DNA of 64,000 nt. It comes from Erinaceus europaeus (Eukaryota; Chordata; Mammalia; Eulipotyphla; Erinaceidae). The stretch spans positions 372,001 to 436,000 of the forward strand of contig NW_026647189.1 of NCBI RefSeq assembly GCF_950295315.1, written 5' to 3'. Shown in pieces: positions 1 to 6,808 of this stretch (within the stretch, counting starts at the first letter, position 1; the number at the start of each line of letters is the position of its first letter). A program made the position numbers and the translations under genes. The notes beneath the pieces are model-generated. The model was not told the DNA's origin. It did no database searches and saw only the letters and a program-made list of their open reading frames with translations.

Positions 1-10
1 TTTCCTTTTT

Positions 11-232
11 CTTTTTTTACTTTCTATTTTCTTGATTATTCACTGGAATAAATAGACAGGAATTGAGAGGGAAGGGAGGTAGAGAGAGTTTGAGACACAG
101 AGAGAGACAACTGCAGCACTTCCGCACCACTTGTAAAGATTTCCCCTGGCATGTGGGAACCAGGGTGTTGAAGCCCAGTCCTCCTGCATTGTAACATGAG
201 TGCTTAACTGGGTGTGGCACCACCTGGTACCC
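11..232 (-). mobile_element. SINE A, tRNA-derived, hedgehog type (unit 1 copy)
   Basis: Read on the minus strand, the element starts near GGGTACCAGGTGGTG (232 downwards). It continues through a degenerate A-box-like region and CATGTTACAATGCAGGAGG, then TGGTTCCCACATGCCAGGGG. A CT-rich stretch (TGTCTCTCTCTGTGTCTC) and an A-rich AATAAA-bearing tail follow. This order and several blocks match the abundant Erinaceus SINE I remember, whose body runs CACCTGGTTGAGCGCACATG, then CCCCACCTGCAGGGGGAAAG, then CTCTCTGTCTCTC. The B-box region is degenerate, so the copy is old and presumably inactive. It lies at the same place in every unit, so it inserted before amplification. The family name was not checked. 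Confidence 0.75.
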
Positions 233-512
233 TTGATGGGACCCTTTTTTTTAGCAATGAAAAGAAATTCTCGTGGCAAGGTAATAAATAAATGAAGAAG
301 TCAATAAAAGTGCATTTACATTAACTCAGTGGAAACACACAGGGACATATACGTCTCTGTTCCCTGTATTACATCTTCATGTATGGATTGATTGCCTCAA
401 GGGGTTATTGCCACAGCTGAGTGCCTACGCCACGAATAATCCACAGCTCCTGCACTCCATTTGTTCCCCTTCCGCTGCCCTTGTTGCTTGATCACTGTGG
501 TGGTTATTGTTT

Positions 513-532
513 TTGTTGTTGTTGTTGTTGTT
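513..532 (+). repeat. TTG microsatellite in the SINE B tail
   Basis: Six TTG triplets plus TT. The run is the complement of the SINE tail. Unlike GGAT and poly-T it shows no length change in the units I compared. Confidence 0.85.
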
Positions 533-640
533 ACTGACCTTGCATCTGACAGACACAAAAGGAGAGAGCAGAGGAAATACAGGGTGGGAGAGAAAGATAG
601 AGCTCCTAAAGACCTGCTTCACCCTTTGTAAAGCGACTCC

Positions 641-653
641 CCTGCAGGTGGCG
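641..653 (+). promoter_or_regulatory. CTCF-like motif 1, inside SINE B
   Basis: CCTGCAGGTGGCG matches the classical CTCF core CCASYAGRKGGCR at 12 of 13 positions; only T for A at position 3 differs. The motif is present in all 19 units. It lies in the SINE body in the orientation opposite to the element. Matching a motif by eye does not show binding; the CpG at 652-653 could make it methylation-sensitive. Confidence 0.45.
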
Positions 654-820
654 GTCTGGGGGCCAGACCCCAAATCCTTCCACCTGTCCCCTCTATTCGT
701 GAGCGCCACAAGCCCTTAACCCTCTGAAATACCGCCAAACCTCCCTGGATTTACTTTTGAAGGCAGTATCACCTGCCTCGTTTTGAATCCTCATTATCCT
801 GAGGGTCAGTCCTGATGACA

Positions 821-837
821 GTGTCATGACATGACAC
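821..837. repeat. Perfect 8-bp inverted repeat with 1-nt centre, polymorphic between units
   Basis: GTGTCATGACATGACAC has 8-bp arms around a central A. Units 1, 3, 9, 10, 13 and 18 have the perfect form; the others have GACACGACAC, which breaks one arm. No binding protein is assigned. Confidence 0.6.
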
Positions 838-1041
838 ACGGAGATCTCTGTTATCAGAGAGCACCTGGAATAGCAGCTGGGGCTCTAGTGCCAGGGCAGG
901 AGCAACTCCCCATCCACCTTCCACGGAGTCCACCTGCCTGCATTTTGGTCCTTTTCCCTCCAAAAAAGATTTTTCCCTTTTTTCACTTTGAAACAGGCAG
1001 GAGACAGGTTACCCAGGCAGGGGGGAAAAAAATAAAAAGCC

Positions 1042-1064
1042 TTTTTTTTTTTTTTTTTTTTTTT
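1042..1064 (+). repeat. Poly-T tract (23 T in unit 1; 15-31 across units)
   Basis: An uninterrupted T run between AAAAAGCC and ACCGAAGTG. Lengths for units 1-19 are 23, 30, 23, 31, 27, 27, 29, 29, 26, 28, 24, 29, 28, 30, 15, 30, 16, 23, 27. It could be the complement of a poly-A tail from a very old insertion, but no element body is recognisable beside it. Long homopolymers are also error-prone in sequencing, so exact counts should be treated with care. Confidence 0.9.
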
Positions 1065-1436
1065 ACCGAAGTGAATGACCATCTTCTGGGAAGTATAGGT
1101 TTTGAACCTGAAAACTCTGTCTGTCTGTCTCTTAGTCCACAGAAAGAGCCACTAGTCCAGCCAGATCTCACGCTCAGATGGGGTGTTTTTGCCAGTCAAA
1201 GGTCTGCACAGCGCACTAGGGATTGGGCGGCCTGAGACCCAAATGTTACATTGTAGATGGACTGTTTGCAGTTCTTGCTCCCCAGGACATTGGACTGTCT
1301 CAACTCCCTCCCCTACAGCATGAAAAAAAGACTCTTGACAACCTTGGAGCAACTGGAGTGGGGGCGAGGGGAGCTGTTTGCATGTCTGCACTGCTCAGGC
1401 CCAGGTGTCTGTGGGGGTCCGTGGCAGAGGCTGTAA

Positions 1437-1452
1437 GGGGGCTAGGGGGCAG
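1437..1452 (+). promoter_or_regulatory. CTCF-like motif 2
   Basis: GGGGGCTAGGGGGCAG contains CTAGGGGGCAG, which fits the YAGRKGGCR core fully, but lacks the preferred CCA in front. It was seen unchanged in the units compared. Confidence 0.3.
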
Positions 1453-1496
1453 AAGGAGACTGTTTGAGAGGCAGGCTGCAGGCAGGGGAGCCCAGG

Positions 1497-1530
1497 AGTG
1501 TGTGCATGGCTGTGTGTGTGGGTGTGGTGG
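1497..1530 (+). repeat. TG-rich tract
   Basis: Imperfect TG/GGTG repeats, from AGTGTGTGC to GTGGTGG. Alternating purine-pyrimidine stretches are short here; it does not vary in length in the units compared. Confidence 0.6.
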
Positions 1531-1545
1531 CAGGGCGTTAGGGCA

Positions 1546-1559
1546 GGTCCCCCTGCTGG
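1546..1559 (-). promoter_or_regulatory. CTCF-like motif 3, opposite strand
   Basis: On the minus strand this reads CCAGCAGGGGGACC. It fits CCASYAGRKGG completely and has A where the consensus has C at the next position, a position that is usually well conserved. It lies about 95 bp from motif 2 in the divergent orientation. Confidence 0.3.
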
Positions 1560-1564
1560 ATGGT

Positions 1565-1575
1565 GAGATGGCAGC
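1565..1575 (+). promoter_or_regulatory. YY1-like motif beside CTCF-like motif 3
   Basis: GAGATGGCAGC differs from the YY1 motif AAGATGGCGGC at two of eleven positions and keeps the ATGGC core. It is only 5 bp from CTCF-like motif 3. The motif is short and could occur by chance. Confidence 0.25.
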
Positions 1576-1668
1576 TGGGCTGGCCCTGGGCCCTCAGGGC
1601 TGAAGGGCAGAAGCAGGGTGGCAGTAAAGTAGCGCAGGGAGGAACACAGTAGATGTTAGTTGGGAGCT

Positions 1669-1696
1669 GGGGGACAGAGGGTAAGGGGAAAGGGGG
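1669..1696 (+). other. G-quadruplex motif
   Basis: Four G runs of 5, 3, 4 and 5, separated by loops ACAGA, TAA and AAA, satisfy the G3+N1-7 rule. A further GGG lies at 1662-1664. It is present in the same place in the other units. Confidence 0.6.
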
Positions 1697-1870
1697 CATC
1701 CTTGAGGAGGGGTCAGGACTAGAGAGTGGGGGCAGCTGGAGGCATGGAAGGTCCCAGGAATCAGGGACTGACAGGAACAGATTCCTACACCCCCCCACTG
1801 GATAGAAGCTGCAGAAGCCAGAGCAGCAGCCCTGGCTTGCCTAGGCCAAGGGCCCTGAGTGAGTCCATCT

Positions 1871-1980
1871 GAGGATGAGGAAGAGGAGGAGGGGGTGGAG
1901 GAGGAGGAGGAGAAAGAGGAGGAGGAAGAGTAGGAAGAGGAGGAGGAGGAGGCGTAGGAGGAGGAGGAAGGGCAGGAGGG
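1871..1980 (+). repeat. GGA-rich purine tract
   Basis: About 110 bp of GAG/GGA/GAA triplets with almost no pyrimidines on the plus strand. One plus frame reads as poly-Glu broken by an in-frame TAG, and the minus strand reads as a poly-Pro frame of 70 codons; neither looks like a real protein. Polypurine DNA of this kind can form triplex or GGA-type quadruplex structures. Despite its simple sequence its length is stable between units. Confidence 0.85.
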
Positions 1981-2011
1981 CAGCTGTCAGTAGGCAACGG
2001 GATTAATAGAG

Positions 2012-2028
2012 GCCTCCATTACGGAGGC
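2012..2028. repeat. Short hairpin-forming inverted repeat
   Basis: GCCTCC, then ATTAC, then GGAGGC: a 6-bp stem with a 5-nt loop, found in all units. It is not followed by a T run and nothing suggests a terminator in this eukaryotic context. Confidence 0.5.
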
Positions 2029-2641
2029 ATGTGTCCAGGCAGGCACCCACCAACCCTCAGGGGCAGCTCAGGGCACCCAGGGACTTGGTGTGGGTATCTC
2101 TGGGGCGGGGACTGTCTGTCAGTCAGCAAGACTGTGTGTCAGTGCACATGGTGGGACAGGGGCCTGGCGGACCTTGGTCCCCCGCCCTGGACTGTCAGAT
2201 GCCAGCCCCATGCCCAGACACACAACAATCTGCACATAGCCCCTTGGCCCGGCCGACCAGCACCTGCTTTGGCCTGGGGCTCTGGCTCTGGTGGCTGGCC
2301 ACCACCCCTCAGGTCAAGTTCAGCGTGGGGGTCATGGCTGCTGGTCAACTGGATGGGCGGGGTCCCCATGGCCTAGCAACCACATGAGCCCTCTGTGATG
2401 TCCTAGCCCCTGGCAATCTGTGCTGGCCACACTGGCACTGGGCAGCCCAACTGCCCTGCCACTAGGTCAGGCAACAGCGCCCAGACGCCTGGGCCCTGGC
2501 ACAGAGGGACGGAAGGATGGGAAGACAGTGCTGACCGACGAGGGACCTCAGGGCTGGCAGCCAAGAGAAGACAGGTGGAGGTGCGCCCGGGATCCTGGGA
2601 GCCCAGGCCAGAGCTGCCTGCATGCCTGCCTGCCTTCCTGG

Positions 2642-3039
2642 ATGTCCGTATGCTGCCTTTGTCCAGGTAGGTTTCTCAGGTCCCCTCCAATCCTGTCCTC
2701 TCCTGTCCTCTCCTGTCCTCACCATCCTCTCCCCTCTCCTCTCCTCCGCACTTTGCTTCTCTCCTTTGTCTGTCCTCTCTTCCAGGTGCCCTGCTCACCA
2801 GCTCCAGCACTTGTGATGCTTCTCCAGTGACAGCTGTTCGCAACCCCTTCCACCCCCTGCCTGCCCCTAATGTGACCCAGCTCACAGGGTCTCCGGCTCA
2901 TCCCACCCAAACCCACACGCCCCAACACATTCCCTGGTTCAGCCCCTCTGCCCTATTCAGCCAAACTGGGCCTTTGCAACCTACCTATGCATCGTTGTTT
3001 CTCCTCACCATTCAAGGAGACATCTCCTTTTGTACTTAG
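2642..3039 (+). other. Possible two-exon segment with intron-like GT...AG at 2667-2785; coding status doubtful
   Basis: A strong splice-donor match, CAG followed by GTAGGT (GT at 2667-2668), is followed 119 bp later by a pyrimidine-rich acceptor, TGTCCTCTCTTCCAG (AG at 2784-2785). Joining 2642-2666 to 2786-3039 would give an ATG-initiated frame of 92 residues ending at the TAG at 3037-3039. The second part is rich in Pro, Ser and Thr and contains one NPF tripeptide; I recognise no family. Donor, acceptor and frame are kept in all 18 complete units. Within the frame I noticed one silent change (TCG/TCA Ser) and three replacement changes (Asp/Glu, Gly/Val, Pro/Ser), so there is no sign of purifying selection. 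It may be a decayed exon pair of the ancestral locus, an exon of a noncoding transcript, or chance. Confidence 0.25.
2680..2785 (+). repeat. Pyrimidine-rich tract with TCCTGTCCTC repeats
   Basis: The 10-mer TCCTGTCCTC occurs three times in tandem at 2691-2720 and is followed by CTCTCC-type repeats up to the acceptor-like CAG. On the minus strand this is a purine tract. Length does not vary between the units compared; one C/T-rich site (TTCTCTCC or TTCTCGCC) is a useful haplotype marker. Confidence 0.8.
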
Positions 3040-3053
3040 CTTGGTTGACTGGT

Positions 3054-3081
3054 GGATGGATGGATGGATGGATGGATGGAT
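3054..3081 (+). repeat. GGAT microsatellite (7 copies in unit 1; 6-12 across units)
   Basis: Perfect GGAT copies start after CTGGT and end at GTATGAATGG. Copy numbers in units 1-18 are 7, 7, 7, 8, 9, 9, 11, 7, 10, 12, 12, 11, 10, 7, 10, 6, 9, 7. A degenerate continuation (ATGGATAGATGTATGGG, then a second GGAT run) extends to about 3126. Together with poly-T and AAAT it accounts for nearly all unit length variation. Confidence 0.95.
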
Positions 3082-3126
3082 GTATGAATGGATGGATAGA
3101 TGTATGGGTGGATGGATGGATGGATG

Positions 3127-3401
3127 GGCAGGTCAATGGATCGGTTTTGTAGAGGCAGAGTACCATATAGGGGTACTGGAGTCCGCTGGTGTCAGATCCC
3201 TAGTCAATGTCAAATGTAAAACATTAATTCATCAATAACAAAAATGAATAAGCACCTAAATAAATAAATAAATAAATAAATATAAAAACTGGGTTAAAAA
3301 ATACATGGCGTCTTTGCCTTTCTGCATATGGAATGCTGTGAGGATCTTAACAAGGAAAGCATTGTCCTGATTAACCCATTTGAAGTCGTGGAATATTTCC
3401 T
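3127..3401. other. AT-rich unit tail without a gene
   Basis: Holds a unique AT-rich stretch, the AAAT microsatellite and a pyrimidine tract (TTTCCTTTTCCTTTTTC) running into the next SINE A tail. ATCAATAACAAAAATGAATAA before the AAAT run resembles the A-rich tails of hedgehog SINEs in plus orientation, so a SINE remnant is possible, but no element body is seen upstream. Confidence 0.55.
3258..3281 (+). repeat. AAAT microsatellite (6 copies in unit 1; 6-8 across units)
   Basis: Perfect AAAT copies precede TATAAAAACTGGG. There are seven copies in units 6, 7 and 15, eight in units 14 and 16, and six elsewhere. Confidence 0.95.
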
Positions 3402-4438
3402 TTTCCTTTTTCTTTTTTTACTTTCTATTTTCTTGATTATTCACTGGAATAAATAGACAGGAATTGAGAGGGAAGGGAGGTAGAGAGAGTTTGAGACACA
3501 GAGAGAGACAACTGCAGCACTTCCGCACCACTTGTAAAGATTTCCCCTGGCATGTGGGAACCAGGGTGTTGAAGCCCAGTCCTCCTGCATTGTAACATGA
3601 GTGCTTAACTGGGTGTGGCACCACCTGGTACCCTTGATGGGACACTTTTTTTTAGCAATGAAAAGAAATTCTCGTGTCAAGGTAATCAATAAATGAAGAA
3701 GTCAATAAAAGTGCATTTACATTAACTCAGTGGAAACACACAGGGACATATACGTCTCTGTTACCTGTATTACATCTTCATGTATGGATTGATTGCCTCA
3801 AGGGGTTATTGCCACAGCTGAGTGCCTACGCCACGAATAATCCACAGCTCCTGCACTCCATTTGTTCCCCTTTCGCTGCCCTTGTTGCTTGATCACTGTG
3901 GTGGTTATTGTTTTTGTTGTTGTTGTTGTTGTTACTGACCTTGCATCTGACAGACACAAAAGGAGAGAGCAGAGGAAATACAGGGTGGGAGAGAAAGATA
4001 GAGCTCCTAAAGACCTGCTTCACCCTCTGTAAAGCGACTCCCCTGCAGGTGGCGGTCTGGGGGCCAGACCCCAAATCCTTCCACCTGTCCCCTCTATTCG
4101 TGAGCGCCACAAGCCCTTAACCCTCTGAAATACCGCCAAACCTCCCTGGATTTACTTTTGAAGGCAGTATCACCTGCCTCGTTTTGAATCCTCATTATCC
4201 TGAGGGTCAGTCCTGGAGACAGTGTCATGACACGACACACGGAGATCTCTGTTATCAGAGAGCACCTGGAACAGCAGCTGGGGCTCTAGTGCCAGGGCAG
4301 GAGCAACTCCCCATCCACCTTCCACGGAGTCCACCTGCCTGCATTTTGGTCCTTTTCCCTCCAAAAAAGATTTTTCCCTTTTTTCACTTTGAAACAGGCA
4401 GGAGACAGGTTACCCAGGCAGGGGGGAAAAAATAAAAA

Positions 4439-4474
<36 letters not shown>

Positions 4475-6808
4475 GAAGTGAATGACCATCTTCTGGGAAG
4501 TATAGGTTTTGAACCTGAAAACTCTGTCTGTCTGTCTCTTAGTCCACAGAAAGAGCCACTAGTCCAGCCAGATCTCACGCTCAGATGGGGTGTTTTTGCC
4601 AGTCATAGGTCTGCACAGCGCACTAGGGATTGGGCGGCCTGAGACCCAAATGTTACATTGTAGATGGACTGTTTGCAGTTCTTGCTCCCCAGGACATTGG
4701 ACTGTCTCAACTCCCTCCCCTACAGCATGAAAAAAAGACTCTTGACAACCTTGGAGCAACTGGAGTGGGGGCGAGGGGAGCTGTTTGCATGTCTGCACTG
4801 CTCATGCCCAGGTGTCTGTGGGGGTCCGTGGCAGAGGCTGTAAGGGGGCTAGGGGGCAGAAGGAGACTGTTTGAGAGGCAGGCTGCAGGCAGGGGAGCCC
4901 AGGAGTGTGTGCAGGGCTGTGTGTGTGGGTGTGGTGGCAGGGCGTTAGGGCAGGTCCCCCTGCTGGATGGTGAGATGGCAGCTGGGCTGGCCCTGGGCCC
5001 TCAGGGCTGAAGGGCAGAAGCAGGGTGGCAGTAAAGTAGCGCAGGGAGGAACACAGTAGATGTTAGTTGGGAGCTGGGGGACAGAGGGTAAGGGGAAAGG
5101 GGGCATCCTTGAGGAGGGGTCAGGACTAGAGAGTGGGGGCAGCTGGAGGCATGGAAGGTCCCAGGAATCAGGGACTGACAGGAACAGATTCCTACACCCC
5201 CCCACTGGATAGAAGCTGCAGAAGCCAGAGCAGCAGCCCTGGCTTGCCTAGGCCAAGGGCCCTGAGTGAGTCCATCTGAGGATGAGGAAGAGGAGGAGGG
5301 GGTGGAGGAGGAGGAGGAGAAAGAGGAGGAGGAAGAGTAGGAAGAGGAGGAGGAGGAGGCGTAGGAGGAGGAGGAAGGGCAGGAGGGCAGCTGTCAGTAG
5401 GCAACGGGATTAATAGAGGCCTCCATTACGGAGGCATGTGTCCAGGCAGGCACCCACCAACCCTCAGGGGCAGCTCAGGGCACCCAGGGACTTGGTGTGG
5501 GTATCTCTGGGGCGGGGACTGTCTGTCAGTCAGCAAGACTGTGTGTCAGTGCACATGGTGGGACAGGGGCCTGGCGGACCTTGGTCCCCCGCCCTGGACT
5601 GTCAGATGCCAGCCCCATGCCCAGACACACACCAATCTGCACATAGCCCCTTGGCCCGGCCGACCAGCACCTGCTTTGGCCTGGGGCTCTGGCTCTGGTG
5701 GCTGGCCACCACCCCTCAGGTCAAGTTCAGCGTGGGGGTCATGGCTGCTGGTCAACTGGATGGGCGGGGTCCCCATGGCCTAGAAACCACATGAGCCCTC
5801 TGTGATGTCCTAGCCCCTGGCAATCTGTGCTGGCCACACTGGCACTGGGCAGCCCAACTGCCCTGCCACTAGGTCAGGCAACAGCGCCCAGACGCCTGGG
5901 CCCTGGCACAGAGGGACGGAAGGATGATAAGACAGTGCTGACCGACGAGGGACCTCAGGGCTGGCAGCCAAGAGAAGACAGGTGGAGGTGCGCCCGGGAT
6001 CCTGGGAGCCCAGGCCAGAGCTGCCTGCATGCCTGCCTGCCTTCCTGGATGTCCGTATGCTGCCTTTGTCCAGGTAGGTTTCTCAGGTCCCCTCCAATCC
6101 TGTCCTCTCCTGTCCTCTCCTGTCCTCACCATCCTCTCCCCTCTCCTCTCCTCCGCACTTTGCTTCTCGCCTTTGTCTGTCCTCTCTTCCAGGTGCCCTG
6201 CTCACCAGCTCCAGCACTTGTGATGCTTCTCCAGTGACAGCTGTTCGCAACCCCTTCCACCCCCTGCCTGCCCCTAATGTGACCCAGCTCACAGGGTCTC
6301 CGGCTCATCCCACCCAAACCCACACGCCCCAACACATTCCCTGGTTCAGCCCCTCTGCCCTATTCAGCCAAACTGGGCCTTTGCAACCTACCTATGCATC
6401 ATTGTTTCTCCTCACCATTCAAGGAGAGATCTCCTTTTGTACTTAGCTTGGTTGACTGGTGGATGGATGGATGGATGGATGGATGGATGTATGAATGGAT
6501 GGATAGATGTATGGGTGGATGGATGGATGGATGGGCAGGTCAATGGATCGGTTTTGTAGAGGCAGAGTACCATATAGGGGTACTGGAGTCCGCTGGTGTC
6601 AGATCCCTAGTCAATGTCAAATGTAAAACATTAATTCATCAATAACAAAAATGAATAAGCACCTAAATAAATAAATAAATAAATAAATATAAAACCTGGG
6701 TTAAAAAATACATGGCGTCTTTGCCTTTCTGCATATGGAATGCTGTGAGGATCTTAACAAGGAAAGCATTGTCCTGATTAACCCATTTGAAGTCGTGGAA
6801 TATTTCCT
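3402..6808 (+). repeat. Macrosatellite unit 2 (type b)
   Basis: Length 3,407 bp. Poly-T 30, GGAT x7, AAAT x6. SINE A at 3412-3633, SINE B at 3860-4150, CTCF-like motif at 4042-4054. Its left-side markers (GGGACAC, GTCAAGGTAATC, TTACCTG, TTTCGC, CCTGGAGAC, CAGTCATAGG) are alternative to unit 1 and shared with unit 4. Private changes are CTAGAAACC near 5780 and AAAACCTGGG near 6692. Confidence 0.97.

Larger units (their letters stand above)
459..749 (-). mobile_element. SINE B, second hedgehog-type tRNA-derived SINE (unit 1 copy)
   Basis: On the minus strand the body contains CCACCTGCAGGGGAGTCGCT, then GGTGAAGCAGGTCT, then TCTATCTTTCTCTCCCACCC, ending in a CAA-rich tail (complement of the TTG run at 513-532). 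These match almost base for base the second common Erinaceus SINE as I recall it, which has the same blocks and a tail rich in CAACAA. The head is diverged (complement of AAATACCGCCAAACCTCCC at 726-744). The copy is fixed at this place in all 19 units. Relative to my remembered consensus, CCCC beside the ACCTGCAGG block has become CGCC, which creates a CTCF-like motif on the plus strand. Confidence 0.8.
1066..2640. other. GC-rich unit core without a recognised gene
   Basis: No recognisable protein domain, RNA gene or transposon was found here on either strand. A 126-codon plus-strand frame (1223-1603, TTG start) and frames of 115 and 118 codons (about 2029-2387) stay open in the units. Every between-unit difference I followed in the 126-codon frame changes the amino acid (Tyr/Ser, Arg/Met, His/Gln, Gly/Asp), which argues against coding constraint. 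Long open frames are expected by chance in GC-rich DNA. The region holds the regulatory-like and non-B DNA motifs listed separately, a TCTG run near 1118, and TG-rich DNA at 1497-1530. The first part (about 1066-1430) shows nothing further. Confidence 0.7.
1..3401 (+). repeat. Macrosatellite unit 1 (reference unit, type a)
   Basis: Length 3,401 bp. Poly-T 23, GGAT x7, AAAT x6. It shares with unit 3 several variants found nowhere else: AATAGCAGC at 868-876, CCCTTTGTAAAG at 622-633 and GGAGACATC near 3016. It carries the GGG/CG haplotype at the 2520 and 2992 markers. It has a private GCATGGC at 1504-1510 where all other units have GCAGGGC. Sub-features are annotated in detail in this copy only; other copies give their own coordinates. 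Confidence 0.97.

Noticed and set aside
1223..1603. A 126-codon open frame repeated in every unit, as a possible protein gene
   Set aside because: It begins at a TTG, matches no family I know, and the unit differences I followed (Tyr/Ser, Arg/Met, His/Gln, Gly/Asp) all change the residue. In GC-rich DNA a frame of this length is unremarkable.
1785..1997. Minus-strand proline-rich frame of 70 codons (134 codons in units 15 and 17)
   Set aside because: It is the complement of the GGA purine tract. The longer version in units 15 and 17 comes only from the one-base change in the C run, which shifts the frame.
2420..2830. A 136-codon open frame
   Set aside because: It begins at a GTG, runs straight through the intron-like segment, and its end is made of CTCC-type simple sequence. 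No domain is recognisable.
2786..3039. Resemblance of the Pro/Ser-rich NPF-containing frame to epsin-like C-terminal tails
   Set aside because: Only one NPF and general Pro richness are shared. The surrounding frames do not carry the repeated DPW or NPF motifs of that family. A TBLASTX search would be needed to revive it.
3054..3126. Trp-Met-Asp-Gly repeat peptide in the GGAT region
   Set aside because: It is a direct translation of a GGAT microsatellite whose copy number changes freely between units.
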